A stretch of 64,000 nt of DNA from Algoriphagus zhangzhouensis (GTDB lineage Bacteria; Bacteroidota; Bacteroidia; Cytophagales; Cyclobacteriaceae): contig NZ_FRXN01000005.1 in assembly GCF_900148515.1 (NCBI RefSeq), positions 1 through 64,000 on the forward strand. Direction: 5' to 3'. The stretch's first letter is position 1; each line of letters opens with the position of its first letter. Of this stretch, positions 14,663-24,801 are shown piece after piece. The notes under the pieces were generated by a model. The model did no database searches. It saw only the letters and a list, made by a program, of their open reading frames with translations, and was not told the origin of the DNA. The translations under genes were made by a program, and so were the position numbers.

Positions 14663-17049
14663 TGCTATACCCTTCGAATCTCGAACAAAAGATCAATTTT
14701 CAAAAAATCAAAGAGCTACTAAAAGAGGAGTGTTCCTCAACTTTAGGAGCTCAGTTTGTTGACAAAGTTGCATTTTCCTCTGATATCAAATTGGTCACCA
14801 AGCTTCTGGATCAAACTCAGGAGTTTTTGGATATTTTGGTTTCTGGAGAAATTTTTCCTGCCTCCAATTTTACGAATCTCAATCCATATTTGGAGAAAGC
14901 AAAGCTGGAAGGAGCATTTCTTGATCAAGAAGAATTTCATGAAATCAAACTTTCCCTTCAAACTTTAAAAGGCTGTCTGACTTTCTTCTCAAAGTTTGGA
15001 GATGAATATCCTGCCTTAAGCCAATTGTTAGGATTGGTAATGGAGTTGGATTTGGGCTTGCTCAAAGCAATCGAATTGATCATCGATGAGAAAGGGATCA
15101 TGCGAAGCAATGCAAGCCGCGAGCTTCAATTGATTAGAAATCAGATCATTTTTGAGGAAGGTAGGCTTAGAAAGGTGATGGACCGGATTTTTAAGGAAGC
15201 TAGAGCAAAGGGGGTGACTCCTGAGGATTCTTCTATCACGATCCGATCTGGAAGAATGGTAATCCCTGTTGCAGCTGAAAACAAAAGGAAACTTCGAGGT
15301 TTTATCCATGATGAATCAGCAACTGGACAAACGGTTTTCATGGAGCCCGAAGAAGCGTTGGATATCAATAATGAAATCCGGGATCTCGAATACATGGAAA
15401 GACGAGAAATCATCAAGATTCTCACTCAACTGACAGATAGACTCCGCCCATCCATCCCTGCTCTTCGAAAAGCTACCAATTACTTAGGGTTAATAGATTT
15501 CATTCGAGCAAAAGCAAAATTTGCCCAAAAGATTGATGCTGTAAAACCAGAAATTGTCAAAGAAAGAGTTCTTTCTTTCAGCAAAGCGAGACACCCACTT
15601 TTGCAATTAGCATTGAAATCTCAGGGAAAAAATATCATACCGCTTGATATTGAGCTGAAAGGACATAACCGCTTGTTAGTTATCTCAGGACCTAATGCAG
15701 GTGGTAAATCCGTTACCTTGAAAACAGTCGCTTTGTTGCAATACATGTTGCAATGTGGGATTTTGATTCCAGTCCAAGCTGATTCCAAGAGTTCGCTTTT
15801 TGATAATTTCTTTATCGATATCGGGGATGAGCAAAATCTGGAGAATGACCTGAGTACCTACAGCTCGCATTTGATGAGCATGAAGTATTTTACCCAATTT
15901 GCCAATAAAAAGACCATTCTATTTATTGATGAATTTGGGACGGGTACTGAGCCTCAATTTGGCGGTGCGATAGCAGAATCTATTTTACTTTCTCTCAATA
16001 AAGCAGGTGCTTATGGTGTGGTAACCACTCACTATGGAAATCTAAAGCAAGTTGCCAATAAGAATCAGGGTTTGGTCAATGGAGCCATGCGCTATGACGT
16101 GGACAAACTGGAACCGATGTACCAATTGGAGATTGGGAAACCGGGATCTTCATTTGCCTTGGAAATTGCTTCTAAAATAGGGATTTCCAAAGAAATTCTG
16201 GCTTATGCCAAAAGTCAGATTGGAGATGAGCGAGTTCGTTATGATAGATTGCTGACTCAGCTTGAAAACGAGAAGAATCAGTATTCAGGGCTTTTAACAG
16301 AAGTTCAGAGTAAAGAAAGGCTTCTTAAAACTCGATTGAAAGAATACAACGAGTTGAAAGAGACACTTGAACTGACCAAAAAGAAATACATCCAAGAAGC
16401 AAAGCAAGAAGCAAAAAGGCTTTTGGATGAAACCAATAAAAAGATAGAATCCACCATTCGGGAGATCAAAGAAGGGAATGCTGAGAAGGAGGCGACCAAA
16501 CAAATCCGAAAGGAATTGGAAACCTTCAAGGAGAAAGTGAAGCCTGAAAAACAAGTGGTAAAAGAGCCCGGGATTAAGGTGATTGGTGGAAAGATCGAAG
16601 AGGGTGACTGGATTCGATTAAAGGATAATGGAGCGATAGGTCAAGTACTTCAATTAAGGAACAAAGAATTGGATATATCTATTGGAGAATTGAAGTCCAC
16701 AGTGAAGCTATCCCGAGTGGAAAAGATTTCACAGACTCAGGTGAAAAAGGAGAAAAAAGCAATGTCTTCCACCTCCGGATTCAATTCAAATCAAAAAATG
16801 ATGGACTTTTCACCAAACTTGGATTTGAGAGGAAAGCGTGGAGAAGAGATATTTTCTTTAGTCCAAAATTTCATTGATGAAGGCTATATGTTAGGGGTAA
16901 AGGATCTTAGGATTGTCCATGGAAAGGGCGATGGAATACTGCGGGATATCACGAGAAATCTGCTCAGAACCATGCAACCTGTAAAAAAAATGGAAGATGA
17001 ACATGCCGACAGAGGTGGAGCTGGAGTTACTTTAGTAACATTGAAATAA
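14662..17049 (+). CDS. mutS2: Endonuclease MutS2 (ATPase with Smr domain)
   Basis: A 795-residue protein of normal MutS2 length. The ATPase core has Walker A GPNAGGKSVTLK from about residue 343 and Walker B FIDEFGTGTEP. A long charged coiled coil follows (about 510-640). The C terminus has an Smr nuclease domain with LDLRG and the VHGKGDG loop. MutS2 acts on recombination intermediates or collided ribosomes in studied species; it is not the mismatch-repair MutS. The stop codon lies within the stem of a strong terminator. Confidence 0.96.
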   Translation: MLYPSNLEQKINFQKIKELLKEECSSTLGAQFVDKVAFSSDIKLVTKLLDQTQEFLDILVSGEIFPASNFTNLNPYLEKAKLEGAFLDQEEFHEIKLSLQTLKGCLTFFSKFGDEYPALSQLLGLVMELDLGLLKAIELIIDEKGIMRSNASRELQLIRNQIIFEEGRLRKVMDRIFKEARAKGVTPEDSSITIRSGRMVIPVAAENKRKLRGFIHDESATGQTVFMEPEEALDINNEIRDLEYMERREIIKILTQLTDRLRPSIPALRKATNYLGLIDFIRAKAKFAQKIDAVKPEIVKERVLSFSKARHPLLQLALKSQGKNIIPLDIELKGHNRLLVISGPNAGGKSVTLKTVALLQYMLQCGILIPVQADSKSSLFDNFFIDIGDEQNLENDLSTYSSHLMSMKYFTQFANKKTILFIDEFGTGTEPQFGGAIAESILLSLNKAGAYGVVTTHYGNLKQVANKNQGLVNGAMRYDVDKLEPMYQLEIGKPGSSFALEIASKIGISKEILAYAKSQIGDERVRYDRLLTQLENEKNQYSGLLTEVQSKERLLKTRLKEYNELKETLELTKKKYIQEAKQEAKRLLDETNKKIESTIREIKEGNAEKEATKQIRKELETFKEKVKPEKQVVKEPGIKVIGGKIEEGDWIRLKDNGAIGQVLQLRNKELDISIGELKSTVKLSRVEKISQTQVKKEKKAMSSTSGFNSNQKMMDFSPNLDLRGKRGEEIFSLVQNFIDEGYMLGVKDLRIVHGKGDGILRDITRNLLRTMQPVKKMEDEHADRGGAGVTLVTLK

Positions 17050-17089
17050 ACAAAAAGGGAGCATTATGAAATGCTCCCTTTTTGTTTAT
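17046..17089. terminator. Bidirectional terminator between mutS2 and the convergent lipoprotein gene
   Basis: A 20-bp perfect stem (17046-17065 with 17070-17089) around an ATGA loop. GGGAGCATT is flanked by A-rich and T-rich arms, so it can work in both directions. It includes the mutS2 stop. Confidence 0.92.
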
Positions 17090-17106
17090 CGAATTATTCT
17101 TTCCTT

Positions 17107-17592
17107 TTATTTTTTAATCAAATTGAAGACATAGCTTCCAGCGACAACTTGTGTTCCATTCAATCGACCACCAGGAGCCGGAATATTGAATTCTAGCCTT
17201 AGATTATCCCCAGTTCGAGTAAATGATATTTCCCTTCCAGCTGCAGGTTGGCTTCCCGTTAATGTAAATTTGTCAAAGTTGCTTCCTGCAAAGACCCAGT
17301 TCCCCGAACTATCATAAAGGTCATTATTATTGGTCGTTGTATAGGTCTTGGTAGATCCAGAATTCAATTTCAATTCGAATGAAGAATACAAATCTGTTAC
17401 TGTCGAACCACTTCTTGTTACTGACCCACCTCCTGCGACAGTCCAAGTTAATGAACCAGTTCCTGTCAAAGCCTCTATGGCTTTTTCCTCTGGAGTTTGC
17501 TGAGGTGTTGGAGTTGGATCATCGCCTCCACAAGACATGAGAAAAAGTGTGAAAAATGCGAATGAAGCCCAAGACAGAAGTGCTTTTTTCAT
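17107..17592 (-). CDS. Hypothetical lipoprotein
   Basis: A 161-residue exported protein. The signal peptide ends in FLMSC with Cys21, followed by GGDDPTPTPQ, a short acidic and Pro/Thr linker common in bacteroidetal surface lipoproteins. The rest is rich in Gly, Ser, Thr and Asn and probably all-beta, with a possible lipid-binding or carbohydrate-binding fold. The family is not recognised. It lies 57 bases after the ABC ATPase gene and may be read with it or alone. Confidence 0.8.
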   Translation of the reverse strand: MKKALLSWASFAFFTLFLMSCGGDDPTPTPQQTPEEKAIEALTGTGSLTWTVAGGGSVTRSGSTVTDLYSSFELKLNSGSTKTYTTTNNNDLYDSSGNWVFAGSNFDKFTLTGSQPAAGREISFTRTGDNLRLEFNIPAPGGRLNGTQVVAGSYVFNLIKK

Positions 17593-17649
17593 GGATTTGA
17601 TATTAATAACTTAAAATTAACCATATCAGGTTAAGTTCAAAGTAGCTTT

Positions 17650-18270
17650 TTATTTATAATCCTCAAGAACGAGTTTTTCCTGACAGAATTCAAATTCTCG
17701 AGGCTCGTTGGAGCAAATCATAAGAATTTGATCTTTGGTGTATTTTTCCACCAAATCTAAATACCAGCTAACGCCTTTTTTATCTAAGTTCGTTGTTGGC
17801 TCATCCAAAAAAACGATCGATACATCTGAAAAAAGGGAAATTCCGAGTTTTACTCGTTGTTTCATTCCAGAAGAGAACTGAGAAACCAACTTATTTCTAT
17901 GATCACTCAAATACAGAATTTCCAACATTTCAGAAATGTCTAATCCCTGTTTTGGGGATTTGAATTTGAAATGGAAATCCAGTAATTCTTCGAGGGTAAA
18001 TTCTTCAGGTAATTCCAAATAGGGGGCGGCAATAGTTAATTGCTTAAACCAATCTGTGTCTGGGATCTCTGCTCCATTCAGATTGTAAGAAACCTTGCCT
18101 GAAGACAAAGGGATGGAACCGGCTAGGCATTTTAAAAGTGTAGACTTGCCGGAACCATTACTTCCGGTAACAGCAAGTCTATCTCCACTTTGAAGGGAGA
18201 GATTTAGATTTTTGAAAATCCATTCGTATTGAAAACGCTTTGAAGCTTCCTCGATCTGGATTTTCAGCAT
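17650..18270 (-). CDS. ABC transporter ATP-binding protein, stand-alone
   Basis: A 206-residue ATPase subunit with Walker A GSNGSGKSTLLK, signature FSSGMKQRVKLG and Walker B IVFLDEPTTNLD. It resembles short CcmA-like exporters' ATPases. No permease gene lies nearby, so the membrane partner must be elsewhere. The gene starts two bases after the lpxA stop and belongs to the lipid A operon. Its substrate is unknown; an envelope link is inferred from position only. Confidence 0.9.
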   Translation of the reverse strand: MLKIQIEEASKRFQYEWIFKNLNLSLQSGDRLAVTGSNGSGKSTLLKCLAGSIPLSSGKVSYNLNGAEIPDTDWFKQLTIAAPYLELPEEFTLEELLDFHFKFKSPKQGLDISEMLEILYLSDHRNKLVSQFSSGMKQRVKLGISLFSDVSIVFLDEPTTNLDKKGVSWYLDLVEKYTKDQILMICSNEPREFEFCQEKLVLEDYK

Positions 18271-18272
18271 GA

Positions 18273-19052
18273 TTAATTGAAATAACCTTTCATCACACCT
18301 CTTTCAGAAGAGCGGATGAAGTTTAGGATTTCGTCTCTTTCTTTGGTAGCAGGAAGGTTTACTTCGATTTCTTCCAATGCCTTGCTGTTATTCAAGCTAT
18401 TTAAGAATAGATATCTGTAGACCTCCTGAATGTGTGCAATAGATTCTGAAGTAAAACCTCTTCTTCTCAATCCCAATGAATTTACGCCGGCATAGGAGAG
18501 AGGTTCTCTCGCAGCTTTTGTAAATGGAGGGACGTCTTTTCTCACCAAAGAACCGCCAGATATCATGGAATGCATTCCAACTTTTACGAATTGATGAATG
18601 GCGCTAGAACCACCAACAATTGCCCAGTCGTCAATGGAAACGTGACCTGCAATCTGCACTGAGTTTGCGATGATTACATTACTTCCGATCACACAATCAT
18701 GTGCTACGTGAACATAGGCCATCAATAAGCAGTTGCTTCCGATTACGGTTGTTTGTTTGTCAACTGTACCTCTACTGATTGTTACACATTCTCTGATGGT
18801 GGTGTTGTCACCGATCATAACTGTGGATTCTTCACCTTGGAATTTCAGATCTTGAGGAATGCCGGAAAGAACAGCACCAGGGAAGATTTTACAGTTTTTT
18901 CCTATTCTAGCTCCAGGGAAAATCGTTACATTTGGGCCAATCCATGTGTTGTCACCAATGATGACATCTCCATGAATCATTGTAAATGGGTCAACGTGGA
19001 CATTCTCTCCAAGTTGAGCTTTTGGGTCTACATGCGCTAGAGGGCTGATCAT
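18273..19052 (-). CDS. lpxA: UDP-N-acetylglucosamine O-acyltransferase
   Basis: A 259-residue left-handed beta-helix enzyme with hexapeptide repeats over about residues 3-180 and a helical C-terminal domain. It performs the first step of lipid A synthesis, adding an acyl chain from acyl-ACP to UDP-GlcNAc. The HVAHDC segment carries the catalytic histidine region. Its start overlaps the stop of lpxC-fabZ by four bases. Confidence 0.96.
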   Translation of the reverse strand: MISPLAHVDPKAQLGENVHVDPFTMIHGDVIIGDNTWIGPNVTIFPGARIGKNCKIFPGAVLSGIPQDLKFQGEESTVMIGDNTTIRECVTISRGTVDKQTTVIGSNCLLMAYVHVAHDCVIGSNVIIANSVQIAGHVSIDDWAIVGGSSAIHQFVKVGMHSMISGGSLVRKDVPPFTKAAREPLSYAGVNSLGLRRRGFTSESIAHIQEVYRYLFLNSLNNSKALEEIEVNLPATKERDEILNFIRSSERGVMKGYFN

Positions 19053-20458
19053 GATTCTTTACGGGTTATACTGGCTGTCATCACCGCTTCACACACCAAA
19101 GTGTTTCCTACATAAGCTTCTCCTCTCATTTTCGCAATACCTCTTCTGATTGGAGCCAATAGTTCACATTTAAAAATTAAAGTATCTCCTGGAAGAACCA
19201 TCTTTCTGAATTTACAGCTTTCGATACCCAAGAAATAAGTCCAGTAGTTTTCTGGATCATCTACAGTGCTCAATACTAAAATACCACCGGTTTGAGCCAT
19301 TGCTTCCACTTGTAATACACCTGGCATTACAGGGTTACCAGGGAAATGTCCCAAGAAGAATGGTTCATTCATAGTTACGTTTTTCACACCAGCTACTATA
19401 GTGTCGTCCAAATAAATGATTTTATCCAATAATTGGAAAGGATATCTATGAGGAAGGATGTTGGAGATCTGATTGATATCCATCACCGGAGGTAGCTTTG
19501 GATCATAATGAGGGATGTGAGAAGCTCCAGCTTTCTCCATCGCTCTCTTTAATTTTTTAGCAAAAGCAACATTTGCGGCATGACCAGGTCTTGCAGCCAA
19601 AATTTGTGCTTTCAATGGTCTTCCAACCAAAGCCAAATCACCTACTACGTCCAAAAGTTTATGTCTTGCTGGTTCATTTCTGTAGCGTAGATCTACGTTA
19701 TTAAGAATTCCTTCTTTCTTGACTTCAACGTGTTGTTTGTTGAACATCTTAGCCAAATGAGCCAATTCTTTTTCTTCAACAACTCTGTCTACTACTACGA
19801 TTGCGTTATTCAAGTCTCCACCTTTGATCAAGTTGGAGTTGTAAAGCATTTCAAGCTCATGAAGGAAACAGAAAGTTCTACAAGATGCGATTTCAGATCT
19901 GAATTGACCGATATCTGTGATAGAAGCATGCTGGCTTCCTAAGACTGGGCTGTTGTAATCTACCATTACAGTTACTCTGTAATTGTCAGTCGGTAGAGCA
20001 ACCATTTCTACCTCGCGAGCAGGATCCTTGTATTGGATGCTTTCTTGAACTTCGAAAAATCTTCTTAATGCATTTTGCTCTTCAAAACCAGCATCTTCTA
20101 AAACTTCGATAAATTGGATGGAAGATCCGTCCATTATTGGAGGCTCAGGTCCATCCAGTTGGATTAAAACGTTGTCTATTTCCAAACCTACCAAAGCTGC
20201 CAAAACGTGCTCTACAGTGTAAACTCTAGCTCCATTTTGCTCCAAAGTAGTTCCTCTGGAAACATCTACCACCAAATCACAATCTGCGTCAACAGTAGGA
20301 CTGCCTTCCAAATCAATTCTTTGAAACTTAATCCCATGATTGGGAGGTGCAGGTAGGAAAGTCATATTGGAAATGACTCCGGTATGAAGTCCAACTCCAG
20401 ATAGTTCTACCTGTTTTTTGATGGTATGTTGTTTTACTTTCATTATTTCTTCAGCCAT
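19049..20458 (-). CDS. lpxC-fabZ: Bifunctional UDP-3-O-acyl-GlcNAc deacetylase / hydroxyacyl-ACP dehydratase (LpxC-FabZ)
   Basis: A 469-residue fusion. LpxC (about 6-305) is the zinc deacetylase that commits to lipid A synthesis, with zinc ligands in TVEHVLAAL (H84) and HKLLD (H266). FabZ (about 325-469) is the hot-dog dehydratase of fatty acid synthesis, with HRYPF at 337 and [11 protein letters not shown] followed by E385, giving the H371/E385 catalytic pair. The fusion is typical of Bacteroidota and links two users of the same hydroxyacyl-ACP pool. The ATG at residue 6 (20443) is an alternative start. Confidence 0.96.
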   Translation of the reverse strand: MAEEIMKVKQHTIKKQVELSGVGLHTGVISNMTFLPAPPNHGIKFQRIDLEGSPTVDADCDLVVDVSRGTTLEQNGARVYTVEHVLAALVGLEIDNVLIQLDGPEPPIMDGSSIQFIEVLEDAGFEEQNALRRFFEVQESIQYKDPAREVEMVALPTDNYRVTVMVDYNSPVLGSQHASITDIGQFRSEIASCRTFCFLHELEMLYNSNLIKGGDLNNAIVVVDRVVEEKELAHLAKMFNKQHVEVKKEGILNNVDLRYRNEPARHKLLDVVGDLALVGRPLKAQILAARPGHAANVAFAKKLKRAMEKAGASHIPHYDPKLPPVMDINQISNILPHRYPFQLLDKIIYLDDTIVAGVKNVTMNEPFFLGHFPGNPVMPGVLQVEAMAQTGGILVLSTVDDPENYWTYFLGIESCKFRKMVLPGDTLIFKCELLAPIRRGIAKMRGEAYVGNTLVCEAVMTASITRKES

Positions 20459-20480
20459 TTAAATGCTTGGGGCCGCAAAA

Positions 20481-21503
20481 TTAGGGCTTTTTTTCGAGTT
20501 CTTTAAGCCGCTTTTCGAGGTCTTCCAGATTTTTAAAAATAGAATAAGACTTTAAGAATTGCTTCAGATCCATTCCCATGTATCCGAAAAGGGTCTCACC
20601 CGATTTTTTTATTGATTTTGATATGCCAGTATTGGCTCCGATAGTCGTGTTGTCAGCAATCTTTATATGGCCGACAATCCCTGCTTTTCCAGCAATTACG
20701 CAATTTTTTCCGATTTCTGTGGAGCCAGAGATTCCAGATTGTGCTGCGATTACCGTGTTCTCCCCAATTATTACGTTATGAGCGATTTGAACTTGATTAT
20801 CAATCTTTGCTCCTTTTTTAATAATAGTCGAACCCATAGTGGCGCAATCCACTGTTGTATTGGCTCCTATGGAAACATTGTCTTCTATAATTACATTTCC
20901 AATTTGAGGGATAGACTTGTAGGTTCCGTCTGCTTGTGGAGCAAAACCAAATCCATCTGCGCCGATTACAGCTCCAGAATGGATTTCACAATTAGTTCCG
21001 ATTTGAGTTTCAGCGTGAATTTTAGCACCCGAATGGATTATCGAATTATCTCCGATTTTCACATTGTTGGCAATGTAAGCATGTGGGTGGATTTTCACAT
21101 TTTGGCCGATTTGGCAATTTTTTCCAATGTAAGAAAATGCACCTCGGTATTCATTTTCTCCAATAGTGCTGCTGGAATCCATATAGGCTGGTTCTTCGAC
21201 TCCAACCAAAGCCGATTTGGTGAATTGGGCATAAGCTTCCAAAAGGGCTGTAAATCCTAGGTAAGCGTCTTTTACCCGAATGATATTCGTCTTGAGCTCT
21301 TTGGAAGCCCTAAATCCTTCCGAAACGATAACAGCTGTAGCTTCAGTTTGGTAAATAAAAGGCTCGTACTTTTCATTGGAAAGAAAACTGATTCCCCCAG
21401 GTTTTCCCTCTTGGATTTTATCCAATCGAGAAACTTTTTGAGTCTCGTCTCCCTCGACTTTTCCTTCTAATAATTGGGCTAATTGCCCTAGTGTAAATTC
21501 CAT
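20481..21503 (-). CDS. lpxD: UDP-3-O-acylglucosamine N-acyltransferase
   Basis: A 340-residue enzyme with an N-terminal uridine-binding domain (about 1-100) and a long hexapeptide-repeat beta-helix (about 105-310), ending in a helical charged tail. It adds the second acyl chain in lipid A synthesis after LpxC. The QIAHNV segment near 240 holds the catalytic histidine region. It lies 20 bases after the HD hydrolase gene and 22 before lpxC-fabZ. Confidence 0.95.
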   Translation of the reverse strand: MEFTLGQLAQLLEGKVEGDETQKVSRLDKIQEGKPGGISFLSNEKYEPFIYQTEATAVIVSEGFRASKELKTNIIRVKDAYLGFTALLEAYAQFTKSALVGVEEPAYMDSSSTIGENEYRGAFSYIGKNCQIGQNVKIHPHAYIANNVKIGDNSIIHSGAKIHAETQIGTNCEIHSGAVIGADGFGFAPQADGTYKSIPQIGNVIIEDNVSIGANTTVDCATMGSTIIKKGAKIDNQVQIAHNVIIGENTVIAAQSGISGSTEIGKNCVIAGKAGIVGHIKIADNTTIGANTGISKSIKKSGETLFGYMGMDLKQFLKSYSIFKNLEDLEKRLKELEKKP

Positions 21504-21523
21504 ACAGCAAAAAGAATGAAAAT

Positions 21524-22747
21524 CTAAATTAGACTTTTGGCTTTACATATATAATGTTTCTCCACGATTTTACTCATCACTTTGATGTTTGGTAAATCAG
21601 CAGCTTGAGCAACATCAATCACCTTTCCACCTTTGGTGAGGATGTTGATTCGGTCGCGAATTAGATATCCATAATTACTAACTTTTCCCTGCGAAAAGAA
21701 ATAATCCAAATCAGATTCAGGTATGCCAAGTTTGGCAATAGTTTTTTCCTTGGATTTTAAAATCTCTTCCGGAGAAAAAGGTTCACTATCTAGGCTGATT
21801 TTGAAAAGATTTCTTGTCAAAAACATCTGTGAGATATTTCTCAAGACATAGTCATCTGACTTTTTCCAAAGCTTGATAGCTCCCCAAAGATCCAAATCAT
21901 CTAGTTCCAAAAAGATTTTGAGAAGATCTGGATTCTTTTTGAAATCCTCCAAAGTCAATTCATGCCCCAAGAGATAGTCGAATTCATCAGAAATCGGGAA
22001 TTGAGCTCCTTGAGTTTTTAGATCCTTTCCACGTTGGATCAAGTTGATCAGCATTTTCTCAGCACTTACCGTGGTCTTGTGGAGGTAAACTTGCCAATAC
22101 ATCAATCTTCTAGCGCTCAAGAAATTTTCAATGGAATAAATCCCTTTTTCCTCAATTACTACTTGATCGTTCTTGACGTCCATCATTTTGATAATCCTGT
22201 CAGCTCCAATTGTTCCCTCGGAAACTCCTGTGAAGAAACAATCTCTCTGAAGGTAGTCCAGGCGGTCAATATCTAACTGGCTGGAAACCAATTGATGGAA
22301 GAATTTTCTTTCGTATTGATTCTTAAAGATTCTTAAACTGAGGGATAATTTGCCACCTAATTCCTCATTTAAGAGTTCAATAATCATCAGAGAAAGCTCT
22401 TCGTGAGGAACAGATTTTAGGAGACTATATTCTAAAGCATGGGAAAACGGCCCATGTCCAATGTCATGAAGGAGGATAGCTATAAGCGCTGCTTCATATT
22501 CCTCATTGCTGATTTCAGTGCCTTTGTTTCTGAGATTATCCAAAGTGATACTCATCAGGTGCATGGCACCCAAAGCGTGATGAAAACGCGTATGAAGAGC
22601 ACCTGGATAGACGAAGTCTGTCAGTCCTAACTGCTTGATCCTGCGTAATCTCTGGAAGTAAGGGTGATCAATGATAGTAAAAATCAGCTCACTCGGAATG
22701 GTGATGAAACCATAGACGGGGTCGTTGAGTATTTTCTGGCTTTTCAA
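21524..22747 (-). CDS. HD superfamily phosphohydrolase
   Basis: A 407-residue protein of the dGTPase-like YdhJ/SAMHD group. The HD motif is complete: HTRFHHALG near residue 51, then [15 protein letters not shown] near 93-107. Family members hydrolyse dNTPs or other phosphorylated nucleotides, but the substrate here is unknown. It is the first gene of the minus-strand lipid A unit and is divergent from porX with a 60-base gap that must hold both promoters. Confidence 0.92.
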   Translation of the reverse strand: MKSQKILNDPVYGFITIPSELIFTIIDHPYFQRLRRIKQLGLTDFVYPGALHTRFHHALGAMHLMSITLDNLRNKGTEISNEEYEAALIAILLHDIGHGPFSHALEYSLLKSVPHEELSLMIIELLNEELGGKLSLSLRIFKNQYERKFFHQLVSSQLDIDRLDYLQRDCFFTGVSEGTIGADRIIKMMDVKNDQVVIEEKGIYSIENFLSARRLMYWQVYLHKTTVSAEKMLINLIQRGKDLKTQGAQFPISDEFDYLLGHELTLEDFKKNPDLLKIFLELDDLDLWGAIKLWKKSDDYVLRNISQMFLTRNLFKISLDSEPFSPEEILKSKEKTIAKLGIPESDLDYFFSQGKVSNYGYLIRDRINILTKGGKVIDVAQAADLPNIKVMSKIVEKHYICKAKSLI

Positions 22748-22807
22748 GGAGGCCTCTTTTGTTTACCCAAAAGTAATTATAATTTTAAAAGAAACGGAAT
22801 CATAACA

Positions 22808-24361
22808 ATGCAAAACCCACAGATCCTTTGGGCAGACGATGAAATCGACCTGCTCAAACCACATATTCTTTTTTTGCAGCAAAAAGGCTACGATATAGCT
22901 ACAGTCAATTCTGGTGTAGATGCTATTGAGGAGGTGGAAAAAAATAATTTTGATGTCATCTTTTTAGATGAAATGATGCCTGGGATGACAGGTCTGGAAA
23001 CTTTGCAGCAAATCAAGCAAATCAAGCCTCAGATTCCTGTGGTGATGATTACGAAAAGTGAGGAGGAGCATATCATGAATGATGCGATCGGAGGAAAGAT
23101 TGCGGACTATCTGATTAAACCTCTCAATCCAAGTCAAATCTGGTTATCTGTCAAAAAGATTCTTCAAAATCGCCAATTGATAGACGAAAAGACTACACTC
23201 AATTATCAGCAAGAATTTATGAATATCAGCATGGCCTTTGGAGATGCTGAGGATCATGAAGATTGGGCTAATATTTATAAAAAGCTGACCTATTGGGAAC
23301 TCCAGATCGATTCGACTGAAAACAAAAATATGTTGGAGGTTTTAGAGTCTCAAAAAACTGAAGCCAATTCCTCTTTTGCAAGGTTCGTCAAGGACAATTA
23401 TCTGGATTGGATGCAAGAGAAAAATCAGGAAAAGCCTTTGCTCTCCTATCAGGTGATGAAAAAGAAGGTTTTTCCAAAGATGCGCGAAGGGAAGCCGCTT
23501 TTCTTCATTGTGATTGATAATCTAAGATTAGATCAATGGGAAGAGATCGAAAGCTTGGTTTCGCCCTATTTCAATATTAAAGAGAAACAGACCTATTATA
23601 GTATTCTACCGACCACCACTGCTTTTGCCAGAAATGCCTTGTTCAGTGGGATGATGCCAATGGACATGGCTCGGTTTTATCCAAATTTTTGGGAAGATGA
23701 GGATTCAGATGAGGGGAAAAATAATTTTGAGGAGGATTGGATCCGAATCAACATGGAGAAAAATCGAATCGCGGGAAAATTCACCTACCATAAAATTCTT
23801 CAGGCAAACCAGGGAAAAGCGGCTTTAGATCAATTTCACGCCATGCTTCAAAATGAGCTGAATGTATTGGTTTATAACTTTGTAGATATGGTTTCCCATG
23901 CCCGAACCGATATGAAAATGATCCGAGAATTGGCTCCTGATGAGTCTGCTTATCGATCCTTAACTAAAAGTTGGTTTGAGCATAGTAGTTTATTCGATTT
24001 ACTCAAGAAGATTCAAAGTGCCGACGCGGACGTAATTATCACTACTGATCACGGTACTAAGCGTGTAAATAAGCCTTATAGAATTATTGGTGATAAAAAC
24101 GTGACCACCAATTTGAGATATAAGCAAGGGAAGAACCTGAACTTTGAAGCGGGGAAGGTTTTTGAAATTAGAAAACCTGAAGATGCAAAGCTTCCAAAAT
24201 TGAATGTTTCCTCAAGTTATGTCTTTGCTGTGGAGGATTATTTCTTCGCATATCCTAATAATTACAACTACTACGTCAACTATTATAAAGATACTTTTCA
24301 ACACGGTGGTGTATCTTTGGAGGAAATGATCATACCGATCGTTCACCTTACATCAAAATAG
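22808..24361 (+). CDS. porX: PorX: response regulator with PglZ domain, type IX secretion regulator
   Basis: A 517-residue protein. The N-terminal receiver (about 1-120) has ADDE acidic residues and phospho-acceptor D54 in FLDEMMPG. The C-terminal PglZ/alkaline-phosphatase-like domain (about 200-517) carries FVIDNLR, TTAFARNALFSG, a VSHARTD segment and ITTDHGT, the metal-site motifs. PorX with the kinase PorY controls the type IX secretion system in Bacteroidota, and its PglZ domain is a zinc phosphodiesterase. The ATG at 22808 gives the standard N terminus; an in-frame start at 22664 would lie inside the divergent HD gene. No porY is nearby, which is normal. Confidence 0.95.
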   Translation: MQNPQILWADDEIDLLKPHILFLQQKGYDIATVNSGVDAIEEVEKNNFDVIFLDEMMPGMTGLETLQQIKQIKPQIPVVMITKSEEEHIMNDAIGGKIADYLIKPLNPSQIWLSVKKILQNRQLIDEKTTLNYQQEFMNISMAFGDAEDHEDWANIYKKLTYWELQIDSTENKNMLEVLESQKTEANSSFARFVKDNYLDWMQEKNQEKPLLSYQVMKKKVFPKMREGKPLFFIVIDNLRLDQWEEIESLVSPYFNIKEKQTYYSILPTTTAFARNALFSGMMPMDMARFYPNFWEDEDSDEGKNNFEEDWIRINMEKNRIAGKFTYHKILQANQGKAALDQFHAMLQNELNVLVYNFVDMVSHARTDMKMIRELAPDESAYRSLTKSWFEHSSLFDLLKKIQSADADVIITTDHGTKRVNKPYRIIGDKNVTTNLRYKQGKNLNFEAGKVFEIRKPEDAKLPKLNVSSSYVFAVEDYFFAYPNNYNYYVNYYKDTFQHGGVSLEEMIIPIVHLTSK

Positions 24362-24369
24362 ACAGCTTA

Positions 24370-24801
24370 GTGCTTAGCAGAATTTATGAAATGTCGGAGC
24401 TTGCCTCCGTTGCTGATTGGGTCTTTGCAAATGCAGGAGATGAAAAAATCTGGGTGTTCCAAGGCGAAATGGGTGCCGGTAAAACAACCCTAGTCAAATC
24501 TCTTGGAGAAAAAATGGGCGTGATTGATCCAATGAGTAGCCCTACTTTTGGAATAGTCAACCAATACGAGACTGCCAGTGGTGATAGAATTTATCATTTT
24601 GACTTTTATAGACTAGATGACCCTGCCGAAGCATTGGACATTGGGATAGAAGAGTATTTCTATAGTGGAGATTATTGTTGGATGGAATGGGCTGAAAATT
24701 TAGGTGGATTGATCCCCGATCAATTTTTATTGGTAAAAATTGAGTATTATACTGCTTCAAGTAGAAAAATCACGCTTCAATTAATTGAGGATGTCCACTG
24801 A
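24370..24801 (+). CDS. tsaE: tRNA threonylcarbamoyladenosine biosynthesis protein TsaE
   Basis: A 143-residue ATPase needed for the t6A37 modification of tRNA. Walker A GEMGAGKTTL lies near 34-43 and SSPTFGIVNQY is the family motif after it. The GTG at 24370 gives the usual length; ATG at 24391 would shorten the first strand. It starts nine bases after the porX stop and overlaps ald. Confidence 0.92.
   Translation: MLSRIYEMSELASVADWVFANAGDEKIWVFQGEMGAGKTTLVKSLGEKMGVIDPMSSPTFGIVNQYETASGDRIYHFDFYRLDDPAEALDIGIEEYFYSGDYCWMEWAENLGGLIPDQFLLVKIEYYTASSRKITLQLIEDVH

Noticed and set aside
20470..20485. TAATTTTG before lpxC-fabZ as an internal promoter
   Set aside because: It overlaps the lpxD stop and has no -33 TTG; the short gap fits simple co-transcription.
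20667..21260. 197-residue open frame antisense to lpxD
   Set aside because: It is a shadow of the hexapeptide-repeat gene, rich in Ser/Cys/Asn from antisense codons, with no domain.
22664..22807. N-terminal extension of PorX
   Set aside because: The extension is antisense to the HD hydrolase start and the receiver domain begins properly at 22808.
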